From NCBI RefSeq assembly GCF_021191705.1, contig NZ_JAIWPU010000033.1, positions 19,727-83,726 on the forward strand: a DNA stretch of 64,000 bases, read 5' to 3'. Under the pieces are notes generated by a model. That model saw only the letters and a program-made list of their open reading frames with translations, was not told the DNA's origin and made no database searches. Every line of letters begins with the position of its first letter. Position 1 is the first letter of the stretch. Below are positions 44,146 through 53,770 of this stretch, one piece after another. The position numbers and the translations under genes are program-made. The DNA comes from Proluteimonas flavola (GTDB lineage: Bacteria > Pseudomonadota > Gammaproteobacteria > Xanthomonadales > Xanthomonadaceae).

Positions 44146-44340
44146 GGCCCGCCTGCACGCGCGGCGACATCCCTGCGCGGCCATCCCGGCATCGCCCCGG
44201 CAGCGTCTTCGACTTTCGTCCCGATCGTCGCCGGCCCTGCTGCCCTGCAGCTTGACAGCGTTGTCATCGGGTCCGAGAGTCGCGGCCTTCGCGTGCAGTC
44301 GCACGCATCGACGCTTCGAGACGCCCTGGGGAGGGAACAC

Positions 44341-46977
44341 ATGGACCGACGCCACCGGTCGCGGCTGCGCCTCGCGCTCACGCCGCTCGCATTCGCCACG
44401 ATGGTCTTCAGCGCTGCCGCGCAGGAGACCGCCCCCCAGGGCGCGTTGCCCGCGAACGAGGAGGCGTCGACGCTCGATGCGGTGATCGTCACCGTCGAAC
44501 GCCGCGAGCAGGATCTGCAGAAGTACGCGGGCACCGCGCAGGCGATCTCGGCCGACGATGCACGCGCGCTCGGCATCAACAACGAGTTGCGCAACATCCA
44601 GGCGCTGGTGCCGGGCATGAGCATGTCGAACCAGGAAGGCAACCTGGAGATCTTCATCCGCGGCGTGGGCTCGGCCAACAATACCGAGTTGGGCGATCCG
44701 GGCGCGGCGCCGCACATCAACGGTGCGTACATCGCCCGCCCGCGTGGCCTGGGCGGCATGTTCTACGACATCGAACGCGTCGAGATCAACAAGGGTCCGC
44801 AGGGCACGCTGCGCGGACGCAACGCGCTGGCCGGCACGCTCAACATCGTCACCAAGCGGCCGGATCTCGAGGCATTCGGCGGCTACGTGCAGCTCGAGGC
44901 CGGCAACCGCGACCATCAGGCCGGCGAGTTCGCGATCAATCTGCCGCTCGGTGGCTGGGCGGCGCTGCGCATCGCCGGCTACAGCGTCGAGAAGGACAGC
45001 GCGTTCCGCAATGCGGGCGCCGACCAGAGCCTCGACCCGGCCGGCATCCAGGACGAGAAGGGCGGGCGCATCTCGTTCCTCTATCAGCCCGACGACAGGC
45101 TCAGCGTGTTCGCGATGGCGGACATGGGCAAGGAAGGCGGCACCGGCTACCCGGGCGCGAACATCTTCACCGCGGCCGAAGCCGGTTTCAGCCCGGACCA
45201 GCTGGACATGCGCGACGTGGTGTATCGCGGCCGCCAGGGCGTGCTCGACAGCACCATCTGGGGCGCGCTGGCCAACGTGCGCTACGACTTCGGTCCGGTC
45301 GCGCTGGAGTACAACACCAGCTATCGCGACGTCGACTACCGCCAGACCAACGCCGCCAGCGAAGGCATCCTGTGGCCGGGTCGCGATGTCGGCCCGCGCG
45401 GTCCGGGCAATCCGGACGGCTTCGACTACGACAATTTCTCCACCCAGTACTGGCTGACGCTGTCGCAGTCGCAGACGCACGAGCTGCGCCTGTCCTCGTC
45501 CGACGACAGCCGGTTCCGCTGGACCACCGGCGCGTTCCATTTCAACGAAGACCAGCAGGTCGGCTATCTGTCGCTGGCCGACAAGGGCCGCTGGTTCTCG
45601 GGCACCGAGTTCACGATGCCCGACGTCAACGGTCGCTCGACCGCGCTGTTCGCCGACGGCACCTTCGATCTGAACGACACCCTGCGCCTGAAAGCCGGCG
45701 TGCGCCGCACGCGCGAGGCCAAGTCGCGCTACGGCATCGGCGGCAACTGGGCGCTCGGCCTGCCGGGCGTGGGTGGCGATTTCGCGACGCGCCTGGGGAC
45801 CGAGGGTTTCGTGCCCGCCTTCATGCAGCGTCCCAACTTCGATGTGACCGGCCTGACCTCGCAGGCGGACATGGCGCGGTTCCTGCTGCAGGGCATCCTG
45901 CAGCACGGCCAGCGCGACACCATTGCCGAGCAGATCGGCGCTGTGCCCGGTGGTGGCGATTTCGGCTGCGTCGATCGCCCGGACATCGGTGGCGACACGA
46001 TCGACTGCCCGTACCAGTCCTGGGTGCAGGTCAACGGCATCCCGTCGCAGCAGTTCGGCGAAAGCCGCTTCGACTTCACCGACTGGCGCGCCGGCGTCGA
46101 GTTCGACCGCAGCGACGACCACATGCTCTACGCCACGGTCTCGACCGGCCACAAGGCCGGCGGCTTCAACGATACCTTCGACGTCAACGAGATTCCCGAG
46201 ACCTTCGGTCCCGAGTCGATCACCGCGTTCGAAGTCGGCAGCAAGATGAGCCACCGCTGGTTCGGCCGCCCCGGCAACTTCAACGTCAGCGCGTTCTACT
46301 ACGACTACACCGACCAGGTGTTCCAGGATCTCGCGGTGATCTCGCTCAATCCGGACGGCGAGCCCGCGGGCTACTCGCTGGTCAACCGCAACATCGGCCG
46401 CTCGGCGATCTATGGCGTCGAAGTCGAAAGCGTGACCCGCTTCGGCAGCGGCTTCATGCTGCACCTCAATGCACTGGCGCTCGACAGCGAGATCAAGGAA
46501 GGCGTCGTCGGCGATGCGCGCAGCCAGAACTACGATTTCGGCGGCGTGACCTCGCGGATCGACCTGACCGGCAACGAGTTGCCGCTGGCCTCACGCTTCA
46601 CCGGCAACGTGCGCCTGCAGCACATGACCGAGCTGTCGTTCGGTTCGCTCGACTGGCAGTTGCTGGCGTCCTACCGCTCGGCCTACTACCTCACCCAGTA
46701 CAACAACCGCGACGTGATCTACGTCGACCAGACCGGCGAGTTCGTCCGTCAGGAAGACGCGGCGACGGCGGGCTTCCCGGATCGTCAGCGCGGCGAAGTC
46801 ACGCTCAACGCCGGCATCGGCATCACCTCGCTCGACGGCCGCTGGCGCTACGAGTTGTACGGCAGCAACCTGCTCGACAACGACGTCTCGCAGAAGGCAC
46901 TCGTGGGCTCGCGGCTCAACATCCGCTTCCTCAACGATGCGCGCGCCTACGGCATGCGGGTGCGCTACCAGTTCTGA
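44341..46977 (+). CDS. TonB-dependent receptor without STN domain
   Basis: 878 residues from the ATG at 44341, which follows GGGAGGGAACAC. A signal peptide ends MVFSAAAQET. TonB box-like DAVIVTVERREQDLQ leads into the plug (YAGTAQAISADDARALGINN, FIRGVGSANNTELGDPG, DIERVEINKGPQGTLRGRNA, GTLNIVTKRPD) and a barrel ending MRVRYQF. The VTVERREQDLQ/GPQGTLxGRN family takes up vitamin B12-like, carbohydrate or plant-derived compounds in Xanthomonadaceae; the ligand here is unknown. It stands alone with its own terminator. Confidence 0.9.
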   Translation: MDRRHRSRLRLALTPLAFATMVFSAAAQETAPQGALPANEEASTLDAVIVTVERREQDLQKYAGTAQAISADDARALGINNELRNIQALVPGMSMSNQEGNLEIFIRGVGSANNTELGDPGAAPHINGAYIARPRGLGGMFYDIERVEINKGPQGTLRGRNALAGTLNIVTKRPDLEAFGGYVQLEAGNRDHQAGEFAINLPLGGWAALRIAGYSVEKDSAFRNAGADQSLDPAGIQDEKGGRISFLYQPDDRLSVFAMADMGKEGGTGYPGANIFTAAEAGFSPDQLDMRDVVYRGRQGVLDSTIWGALANVRYDFGPVALEYNTSYRDVDYRQTNAASEGILWPGRDVGPRGPGNPDGFDYDNFSTQYWLTLSQSQTHELRLSSSDDSRFRWTTGAFHFNEDQQVGYLSLADKGRWFSGTEFTMPDVNGRSTALFADGTFDLNDTLRLKAGVRRTREAKSRYGIGGNWALGLPGVGGDFATRLGTEGFVPAFMQRPNFDVTGLTSQADMARFLLQGILQHGQRDTIAEQIGAVPGGGDFGCVDRPDIGGDTIDCPYQSWVQVNGIPSQQFGESRFDFTDWRAGVEFDRSDDHMLYATVSTGHKAGGFNDTFDVNEIPETFGPESITAFEVGSKMSHRWFGRPGNFNVSAFYYDYTDQVFQDLAVISLNPDGEPAGYSLVNRNIGRSAIYGVEVESVTRFGSGFMLHLNALALDSEIKEGVVGDARSQNYDFGGVTSRIDLTGNELPLASRFTGNVRLQHMTELSFGSLDWQLLASYRSAYYLTQYNNRDVIYVDQTGEFVRQEDAATAGFPDRQRGEVTLNAGIGITSLDGRWRYELYGSNLLDNDVSQKALVGSRLNIRFLNDARAYGMRVRYQF

Positions 46978-47032
46978 GGCCTGTACGGCGGATCGTCATC
47001 ACGATTCGCCGCCGCGCTGCACGCACGACAGA

Positions 47033-47069
47033 GCCACCGGATGCAGCACGCATCCGGTGGCTTCTTTCT
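47033..47069 (+). terminator. Rho-independent terminator after the receptor
   Basis: GCCACCGGATGC, AGCAC, GCATCCGGTGGC is a perfect 12-pair stem followed by TTCTTTCT. Confidence 0.88.
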
Positions 47070-47123
47070 GGAATCGCCGGCGGCAATGGAGCGGCCCCGG
47101 CATCTGATGACGTGAACAGTTTC

Positions 47124-47555
47124 TCAGGTGACGGCCTGCATCGGTGCAGGCATCGGGCCGCTCTGCACGTCGCGCCGGCACAGTCCACGCCACTGCATCG
47201 GCGACATGCCGAAGCGTGCGTTGAACGCGCGCTGGAACTGTCGTTCCGATTCGAAGCCCAGGTCGTAGAGCAGCCAGGTGATGCTGTGCTGCGGTTCGTC
47301 GCGCAGACGCCGTCGCGCTGCCATGAGCCGGCGCTCCCGGATGTAGCGCGACACCCCGCCCAGCGGCTGGAACATCCGGTACAGCGTCGGCCGCGAGACG
47401 AAGAAGGTCTTCTGCAGGAGCTCGCAACCCAGCGCCGGATCGTCGAGATGCGCTTCGATGCAGCGCAGTACGCGTGCCACGCGGGGATCCCCATCCATCG
47501 CTTCGCGCGCCGATCCGGCCTGCGCGCCGTCCCAGGTGTGTTGTACCAGTTCCAT
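47124..47555 (-). CDS. AraC-type regulator consisting of the DNA-binding domain only
   Basis: 143 residues from the ATG at 47555, which has GAGGGG six bases upstream; a longer frame from 47651 has no ribosome site. ALGCELLQKTFFVSRPTLYR followed by MFQPLGGVSRYIRERRLMAA is the first helix-turn-helix, and LYDLGFESERQFQRAFNARFGMSPMQWR is the second, conserved one. AraC/XylS proteins usually have another 150-200 residues for effector binding, absent here. It is divergent from the T6SS operon, so it is a candidate regulator of it (inference from position). Confidence 0.8.
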   Translation of the reverse strand: MELVQHTWDGAQAGSAREAMDGDPRVARVLRCIEAHLDDPALGCELLQKTFFVSRPTLYRMFQPLGGVSRYIRERRLMAARRRLRDEPQHSITWLLYDLGFESERQFQRAFNARFGMSPMQWRGLCRRDVQSGPMPAPMQAVT

Positions 47556-47642
47556 GTGTGCCCCTCGCCCCTGTTCCCGAAGCGGAGTGCCCGCCTTCAA
47601 TGGAGCAATGCGCAGAACGGGGGCAAAACCCATCACGGAGAT

Positions 47643-47659
47643 TTCACGCAATGCGTGAA
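47643..47659. promoter_or_regulatory. Perfect palindrome upstream of the AraC gene
   Basis: TTCACGCA-A-TGCGTGAA is an eight-pair inverted repeat with one central base. It is in the 387-bp divergent region between the AraC-type gene and tssB and looks like an operator for a dimeric regulator. Confidence 0.5.
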
Positions 47660-47881
47660 TGGCCGATTGAGATGGAATGTCGGGTTGGTCGAGCGGGGCG
47701 TTTCTAATCTCCGTTGCGCTGGTCGGGCCTGCATCGGTCCGGCCGTTCGCAGGGCTCGGGCCGACATGCCGACATCAGGACGGCACCGGCGGACCGTGGC
47801 GAAGCGGGGTGCCGGGCGAGGCCGTGGAAGCGGCGTCGGCGGCGGGATCGATGCGGACACCGGGCATCCGGGCACGCGCCA

Positions 47882-47900
47882 GCCACGCGAATTGCGTGGC
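47882..47900. promoter_or_regulatory. Inverted repeat in the tssB leader
   Basis: GCCACGC-GAATT-GCGTGGC gives seven-base arms 42 bases before tssB. It may be an operator or an mRNA hairpin. The core GCGTGG differs from the palindrome at 47643 but shares GCGTG. Confidence 0.4.
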
Positions 47901-47942
47901 ACGCGTGTCCGCCCGGCCGGACAACGCCAACGGAGGCCAGCC

Positions 47943-48443
47943 ATGGCGAACAGCCAGAAGTTCATTGCGCGCAATCGCGCACCACGCGTACAGATCGAAT
48001 ACGACGTCGAGGTCTACGGCGCGCAGAAGAAAGTCCAGATTCCCTTCGTCATGGGCGTGCTGTCGGACCTGTCCGGCGCCAACGCCGGCGAGTTGCCACC
48101 GGTCGAGGACCGCAAGGCGCTCGCGATCGACGTCGACAACTTCGACAGCCGCCTGCAGTCGATGAAGCCGCGGGTCGTCGCCAAGGTGCCCAACACGCTG
48201 ACCGGCGAGGGCGAACTGTCGGTCGACATCACCTTCGAAAGCATGGACGACTTCTCGCCGGCCGCGGTCGCGCGCAAGGTCGAGCCGCTCGCGAAGCTGC
48301 TCGAGGCGCGCACCCAGCTCGCCAACCTCGATACCTACATGGACGGCAAGGCCGGCGCCGAGAACCTGATCGCGCAGGCGATCCGCGATCCCGCGCTGCT
48401 GCAGGCGCTGACCTCCGCGGCCAAGCCCGCCGACGACCAGTAA
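47943..48443 (+). CDS. tssB: T6SS sheath small subunit TssB (VipA)
   Basis: 166 residues. NRAPRVQIEYDVEVYGAQKK, then IPFVMGVLSDLSG, PVEDRKALAIDVDNFDSRL and ANLDTYMDGKAGAENL are hallmarks of TssB/VipA. It forms the contractile sheath with TssC in the cytosol. First gene of an eight-gene operon; a GGAGG-type site (AACGGAGGCC) precedes the ATG. tssC follows after 12 bases. Confidence 0.97.
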   Translation: MANSQKFIARNRAPRVQIEYDVEVYGAQKKVQIPFVMGVLSDLSGANAGELPPVEDRKALAIDVDNFDSRLQSMKPRVVAKVPNTLTGEGELSVDITFESMDDFSPAAVARKVEPLAKLLEARTQLANLDTYMDGKAGAENLIAQAIRDPALLQALTSAAKPADDQ

Positions 48444-48455
48444 GGAACGACGATC

Positions 48456-49949
48456 ATGGCAACCGAACAGCTTGCAGTCGCGCCCGAGGCGGCGCAGGGC
48501 CTGGAGGCCGGCGAGTTCGCCGCGCTGCTGGGCAAGGAATTCAGGCCCAAGAGCGAGCGCGCCCGCGAAGAGGTCGAATCGGCCGTGCGCACGCTGGCCG
48601 AGCAGGTGCTCAGCCGCACCGACATCGTCTCCGACGACGTCTCGCAGACCATCAAGTCCTACATCGCCGAGATCGACCGCAAGCTCAGCGAACAGCTGAA
48701 CCTGGTGATGCATTCGGCCGAGTTCCAGCAGCTCGAAAGCGCATGGCGCGGCCTGCACTACCTGGTCAACAACACCGAGACCGACCAGCAGCTCAAGATC
48801 CGCGTGCTCAACGTCAGCAAGAAGGACCTGGGCAAGGTGCTCAAGCGCTACAAGGGCACCGCCTGGGACCAGAGCCCGGTGTTCAAGAAGGTCTATGAGG
48901 AAGAGTACGGCCAGCTCGGCGGCGAGCCCTACGGCTGCCTGGTCGGCGACTACCAGTTCGACCACAGCCCGCCGGACGTGGAATTGCTGCGCGGCATCGG
49001 CCAGGTGTCGGCCGCCTCGCACGCGCCATTCATCGCGGCGGCCGGCCCGGGACTGCTGGGCATGGACAGCTGGAACGAACTGTCGAACCCGCGCGACCTG
49101 GCCAAGATCCAGTCCACGCCCGACTACGCCGCGTGGCGCTCGCTACGCGAGTCCGACGACGCGCGCTACCTCGCGCTCGCCATGCCGCGCACGCTCGCGC
49201 GCCTGCCGTATGGCGCCAAGACCGATCCGGTCGAGGCGTTCGACTTCGAGGAGGACACCTCCGGCGCCGATTCGTCGAAGTACACCTGGCAGAACGCGGC
49301 CTACGCGATGGCGGTCAACATCAACCGTTCGTTCAAGGAATACGGCTGGTGCTCGCGGATCCGCGGCGTCGAGTCCGGCGGCGCGGTGCAGAACCTGCCC
49401 ACGCACACCTTTCCCACCGACGACGGCGGCGTGGACATGAAGTGCCCGACCGAGATCGCGATCACCGACCGCCGCTCGGCCGAGCTCGACCGCCTCGGCC
49501 TGATGCCGCTGGTGCATCGCAAGAACTCGGACATGGCGGCGTTCATCAGTGCGCAGTCGCTCAACAAGCCCGAGGAGTTCGACGACCCGGACGCGACCGC
49601 CAATGCCGCGCTCGCCGCGCGCCTGCCGTACATGTTCGCGTGCAGCCGTTTCGCGCATTACCTCAAGTGCATCGTGCGCGACAAGATCGGCTCGTTCAGC
49701 AGCCGCGACCAGGTCCAGAGCTGGCTGCAGAACTGGATCCTCAACTATGTCGACGGCGACCCGGCCAACTCCAGCGAGGACGCCAAGTCGCGCAAGCCGC
49801 TGGCCGCCGCCGAGGTGGTGGTCGAGGAGGTCGAGGGCGCGCCCGGCTACTACACCTCCAAGTTCTACCTCAAGCCGCACTACCAGCTCGAGGGCCTGAC
49901 GGTCTCGCTGCGGCTGGTCTCGCGGTTGCCATCCGAAGCGAAGGGCTGA
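48456..49949 (+). CDS. tssC: T6SS sheath large subunit TssC (VipB)
   Basis: 497 residues, the usual length. WRGLHYLVNNTETDQQLKIR, YGCLVGDYQFDHSPPDVELL, SASHAPFIAAAGPGLLGMDS, FAHYLKCIVRDKIGSF and the C-terminal YYTSKFYLKPHYQLEGL are strongly conserved in TssC. With TssB it builds the sheath whose contraction drives the needle. The C-terminal region recognised by ClpV partner proteins is present, and tssH lies six genes on. Confidence 0.97.
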   Translation: MATEQLAVAPEAAQGLEAGEFAALLGKEFRPKSERAREEVESAVRTLAEQVLSRTDIVSDDVSQTIKSYIAEIDRKLSEQLNLVMHSAEFQQLESAWRGLHYLVNNTETDQQLKIRVLNVSKKDLGKVLKRYKGTAWDQSPVFKKVYEEEYGQLGGEPYGCLVGDYQFDHSPPDVELLRGIGQVSAASHAPFIAAAGPGLLGMDSWNELSNPRDLAKIQSTPDYAAWRSLRESDDARYLALAMPRTLARLPYGAKTDPVEAFDFEEDTSGADSSKYTWQNAAYAMAVNINRSFKEYGWCSRIRGVESGGAVQNLPTHTFPTDDGGVDMKCPTEIAITDRRSAELDRLGLMPLVHRKNSDMAAFISAQSLNKPEEFDDPDATANAALAARLPYMFACSRFAHYLKCIVRDKIGSFSSRDQVQSWLQNWILNYVDGDPANSSEDAKSRKPLAAAEVVVEEVEGAPGYYTSKFYLKPHYQLEGLTVSLRLVSRLPSEAKG

Positions 49950-50025
49950 TCCGGTCACGTCCCGCAAACGCGCGCGGCTCAGGGTCGCGCGTCCAACTCT
50001 GACGCATCACACACAGGAGCACACC

Positions 50026-50526
50026 GTGGCATTCGACATGCATATCAAGTTCGGCAAGGGCAAGGTCACCATCGGGGGATCGTCCGATCACGCCAAGCAC
50101 AAGGACGAGGTGCCGGTGCTGGCCTGGTCGTGGGGCCTGTCCAACTCGGCCGACCTGCACAACTCCAGCGTCAGCGCCGGCGGCAAGGCGCATGTGCAGG
50201 ACATCTCGCTGACCAAGTACGTGGATTCGTCCTCGCACGCGCTGCTGCAGGCCGCGGCCACCGGCGCGCGCATCGAGGAGGCCTGGCTCTACGTCACCAA
50301 CGCCACCGGCGAACAGACCGACTACGTGACCATCCACCTGAGCAACGGCGTCATGGTGACGTCGGTGTCGACCGGCGGCTCCGGCGGCGAGGATCGCCTG
50401 ACCGAGAACGTGACCCTGCACTTCGGCAAGTTCAAGTACGGCTTCCAGCCGCAGAAGCCCGACGGTGCGAAGGACGGCGCGGCGAAGGAGTTCACCTACG
50501 ACATCCAGGCCGTCGCCTCGGCCTGA
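50026..50526 (+). CDS. hcp: T6SS needle protein Hcp (TssD)
   Basis: 166 residues from a GTG with CAGGAGC upstream. FDMHIKFGKGKVTIGGSS, EVPVLAWSWGLSN, ISLTKYVDSSSHALLQAA and ENVTLHFGKFKYGFQPQ match Hcp. Six copies form the ring stacked into the inner tube; it also carries small effectors in its lumen, which matters for the effector-like genes downstream. A single copy is seen in the window. Confidence 0.96.
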   Translation: MAFDMHIKFGKGKVTIGGSSDHAKHKDEVPVLAWSWGLSNSADLHNSSVSAGGKAHVQDISLTKYVDSSSHALLQAAATGARIEEAWLYVTNATGEQTDYVTIHLSNGVMVTSVSTGGSGGEDRLTENVTLHFGKFKYGFQPQKPDGAKDGAAKEFTYDIQAVASA

Positions 50527-50537
50527 CGGACGCGACG

Positions 50538-51374
50538 ATGACCGCCACCGTCGACGCCGGCGCGTTCCGGGTCGCGACCTCGCCGGCAGAACGCCTGCTG
50601 CGCGAGGGGCGGCCGGACGAGGCCCTGCAGGCACTCACCGCGCAGGTGCGCCACGCACCGGCCGACGCGCCGGCCCGGGTGTTCCTGTTCCAGCTGCTCG
50701 CCGCAGCCGGCCAGTGGGCGCGCGCACGGGCACAGCTCGACGTGGCGACCCGGCTCGACCCGGGCAACGCGATGATCGCCGCCGCATGGGCGGCGCTGCT
50801 CGAGGCCGAGACGGTCCGCGCGGACAGCATTGCCGGCGAACGGCTGCCGACGGTCGTCGGCGAACCCGCCGACTGGCTGCCGCCGCTGCTCGAAGCGCTG
50901 CGCCTCGACGGCCGGGGACAGCACCCGGCCGCCGCCGCGCTGCGGGCCCGGGCCTTCGACGCGGCGCCGGCGACGCCGGGCCGCATCGACGGCGTGCCGT
51001 TCGCGTGGATCGCCGATGCCGACAGCCGGTTCGGGCCGTGCCTGGAACTGGTGCTGCAGGGCGGTTACGGCTGGGCGCCGTTCGACCGCATCCGCGCGCT
51101 GCGCTTCGACGCGCCGGCCAGCCTGGCCGATACCCTGTGGGCGCCGGTGGAGGTGACCTGGCGCAATGGCGGCCAGGCGCACGGCTACGTGCCGGTGCGC
51201 TATCCCGGCAGCGAGACGCTGGCCGATCCGGCATTGCGCCTGGGGCGGGCCAGCGATTGGTCGGCGCTGGACGGGACGACGTGGATCGGCCACGGACAGC
51301 GCATGCTCGCGACCGATGCCGGCGAGCATGCGCTGCTCGGGATCCGCTCGATCGAGTTCGACGACGGGGACTGA
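50538..51374 (+). CDS. tagJ: T6SS accessory protein TagJ (ImpE)
   Basis: 278 residues. An N-terminal TPR-like part (AERLLREGRPDEALQALTAQ, RVFLFQLLAAAGQWARARAQ, ATRLDP) is followed by the ImpE domain with PFAWIADADSRFGPCLELVL, GGYGWAPFDRI and PVRYPGSETLADPALRLGR. TagJ binds TssB and, in some systems, helps recruit ClpV. Its presence between hcp and tssE places this cluster in the TagJ-containing branch (HSI-I-like). Confidence 0.93.
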   Translation: MTATVDAGAFRVATSPAERLLREGRPDEALQALTAQVRHAPADAPARVFLFQLLAAAGQWARARAQLDVATRLDPGNAMIAAAWAALLEAETVRADSIAGERLPTVVGEPADWLPPLLEALRLDGRGQHPAAAALRARAFDAAPATPGRIDGVPFAWIADADSRFGPCLELVLQGGYGWAPFDRIRALRFDAPASLADTLWAPVEVTWRNGGQAHGYVPVRYPGSETLADPALRLGRASDWSALDGTTWIGHGQRMLATDAGEHALLGIRSIEFDDGD

Positions 51375-51379
51375 CGCCG

Positions 51380-51883
51380 ATGGCCGAGCTCACCACGCAG
51401 GAGCGGCTGCAGCCCTCGCTGCTCGACCGGCTCACCGACGACGAACCGGCGCGGCGCGAAGAGTGCCGCGACCAGCGCGTGATCTCGGCGCAGCGGCTGC
51501 GCGAATGCGTGATCCGCGATCTGTCGTGGCTTCTCAACTGCACTCATGCAGAGGCCGACCGGCCGCTCGACCACCTGCCGCGGGTCGCGGCTTCGGTGCT
51601 CAACTTCGGCATTCCCGACCTGACCGGCGTCGCCCGCAGCGGGCTCGACATCGCGCGTCTGGAACGCCGGCTGCGCGCGACGATCCTGGCCTTCGAACCA
51701 CGCCTGATCGCCGATACCCTGCGCGTCCGCGTGCGCACCGACGCCGGGCGCATGGACGGGCGTTCGCTGGTGTTCGACATCGAATCGGACATGTGGGCGC
51801 AGCCGATTCCGCTGAACCTCTACCTCAAGACCGAGGTCGACCTGGAGACCGGCCGCATGGCCGTGTCCGAGGCCTGGGGCTGA
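51380..51883 (+). CDS. tssE: T6SS baseplate protein TssE (gp25-like)
   Basis: 167 residues. QPSLLDRLTDDEP, RECVIRDLSWLLNC, HLPRVAASVLNFGIPDLTG and the C-terminal MWAQPIPLNLYLKTEVDLETG are conserved in TssE. It is the gp25-type baseplate wedge subunit that initiates sheath assembly. It lies five bases after tagJ and three bases before tssF, so the genes are coupled. Confidence 0.95.
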   Translation: MAELTTQERLQPSLLDRLTDDEPARREECRDQRVISAQRLRECVIRDLSWLLNCTHAEADRPLDHLPRVAASVLNFGIPDLTGVARSGLDIARLERRLRATILAFEPRLIADTLRVRVRTDAGRMDGRSLVFDIESDMWAQPIPLNLYLKTEVDLETGRMAVSEAWG

Positions 51884-51886
51884 GCC

Positions 51887-53770
51887 GTGGACCCGCGCCT
51901 GCTCCCGCACTACAACCGCGAACTGGGCTTCGTGCGCGAGATGGGCGCCGAGTTCGCCCGCGAATATCCCAAGATCGCCGGCCGCCTCGGCCTGGACGGC
52001 TTCGAGTGCGCCGACCCCTACGTCGAGCGCCTGCTCGAAGGCTTCGCGTTCCTCGCCGCGCGCGTGCAGCTCAAGCTCGACGCGCAGTATCCGGTGTTCA
52101 CCCAGCACCTGATGGAGATGCTGTACCCGCAGTACCTGCGGCCGGTGCCGTCGATGGCGGTGGTGCAGCTGCATCCCGATCCGAAGGCCGGCACCCTGGC
52201 CACCGGCCATCCGGTGCCGCGCCACACGCCCCTGCGCGGCGTGCCCGGCACCGACGAGCGTACCGCGTGCGAGTTCCGCACCGCGCACGAGGTGACGCTG
52301 TGGCCGCTCGAGGTCGCCGCCGTGCGCTATTTCGACACGCCCGCCGCGCTCGCCGCCGCCGGCATCGAGGCGCCGGAGGACCGCGAGGTCCGCGCCGGCC
52401 TGCGCCTGCAGATCCGCACGACCGGCGGGGCCGACCTGTCGACGCTGCCGATCGACGCGTTGCCGGTGTTCCTCGCCGGCGCCGACGAACTGCCCAAGCG
52501 GCTGTACGAACAGCTGTTCGCCGACGCCGAGGCCGTGCTGCTGCGCGGCGAGGGCGCGCATGCCGCGGTGCAGGTCCGGCAGGGCGCCGATGCGATCCGT
52601 CCGCGCGGCTTCGACGACGCGGACGCGCTGCTGCCGGTCGATGGCCGCAGCTTCAGCGGCTACCGGCTGCTGCAGGAATACTTCGCCTGTCCGGAGCGTT
52701 TCCTGTTCGCCGAGTTCAGCGGCCTGCGGCCGGCGCTGCAGCGCATGCGCGGCCAGGCGTTCGAGATCGTCGTGCTGCTGCGGCGCAGCGTCGGCGCACT
52801 GGCGCGCGGGCTCGATGCCAGCCACGTCCGCCTGTTCTGCACGCCGGCGATCAACCTGTTCCCGCGCGGCGCCGACCGCATCCACCTGCGTCCCGAGGTC
52901 ACCGAGTACCACGTCGTCGCCGACCGCGTGCGGCCGATGGACTTCGAGGTCGTAGGGGTGGAACGCGTCGAGGGCTTCGGCGACCGCCAGGAACCGGAGA
53001 CGCGCTTCCAGCCGTTCTATGGCGGCGACGCGCATACCTGGCATGCGCGCGAAGGCGCCTACTACACGGTGCGCCGCGAACCGCGGCTGTTGTCGGGACG
53101 CCAGCGACGCCAGGGCGCGCGCTCGAGCTACGTCGGCAGCGAGGTGTTTCTGGCGCTGGTCGATGCCGGCGAACGGCCGCTGCAGACGCCGTTGCGCCAG
53201 GTCGGCCTGCAACTGCTGTGCAGCAACCGCGACCTGCCGCTGCACATGCCGGTGGGCAAGGGCGGGACCGACTTCCATGTCGATGCCGGCGTGCCGGCCG
53301 GGCAGATCCGCTGCGTGGCCGGGCCCACGCGCCCGCGTCCGGCGGTTGCGGGCGGCGAGACCGCCTGGCGCCTGCTCGGCCACCTGCAGTTCGACTACCT
53401 GTCGTTGTTCGAGGGCGATCCCGCGTCCGGCGCGGCCGCGCTGCGCGAGATGCTGTCGCTGTACTGCGACCCGCACGACGCGGCCGCGCTGCGCCAGGTC
53501 GAGGGCGTGAAGTCGATCGCCTTCGCCCCGATCGTGCGCCGGTTGCCGGTGCCCGGACCGATCACCTTCGGGCGCGGGCTGGAGATCGTGCTGACTTGCG
53601 ACGACAGCGCGTTCGAAGGCACCGGCGCCTACCTGATCGGCGCGGTGCTGCAGCACTTCTTCGCCCGCTACGCCTCGGTCAACGGCTTCACCGAAACCGT
53701 GCTGCGCACGCTCGAACGCCAGCAGATCGCGCGCTGGCCGGCGCGCCTGGGCACGCGGCAGCTGGCATGA
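51887..53770 (+). CDS. tssF: T6SS baseplate protein TssF (VasA)
   Basis: 627 residues from a GTG. LLPHYNRELGFVREMGAEFAR, LGLDGFECADPYVERLLEGFAFL, LMEMLYPQYLRPVPSM and FEGTGAYLIGAVLQHFFARYAS are the signature blocks of TssF. It forms the baseplate wedge with TssG and TssK. Overlaps tssG by four bases (ATGA). Confidence 0.96.
   Translation: MDPRLLPHYNRELGFVREMGAEFAREYPKIAGRLGLDGFECADPYVERLLEGFAFLAARVQLKLDAQYPVFTQHLMEMLYPQYLRPVPSMAVVQLHPDPKAGTLATGHPVPRHTPLRGVPGTDERTACEFRTAHEVTLWPLEVAAVRYFDTPAALAAAGIEAPEDREVRAGLRLQIRTTGGADLSTLPIDALPVFLAGADELPKRLYEQLFADAEAVLLRGEGAHAAVQVRQGADAIRPRGFDDADALLPVDGRSFSGYRLLQEYFACPERFLFAEFSGLRPALQRMRGQAFEIVVLLRRSVGALARGLDASHVRLFCTPAINLFPRGADRIHLRPEVTEYHVVADRVRPMDFEVVGVERVEGFGDRQEPETRFQPFYGGDAHTWHAREGAYYTVRREPRLLSGRQRRQGARSSYVGSEVFLALVDAGERPLQTPLRQVGLQLLCSNRDLPLHMPVGKGGTDFHVDAGVPAGQIRCVAGPTRPRPAVAGGETAWRLLGHLQFDYLSLFEGDPASGAAALREMLSLYCDPHDAAALRQVEGVKSIAFAPIVRRLPVPGPITFGRGLEIVLTCDDSAFEGTGAYLIGAVLQHFFARYASVNGFTETVLRTLERQQIARWPARLGTRQLA

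Noticed and set aside
47653..47942. Sigma-54 promoter upstream of tssB, as found in some T6SS loci
   Set aside because: TGGCACGCGTGTCCGC near 47897 has the -24 half but no acceptable -12 GC element at the right distance.
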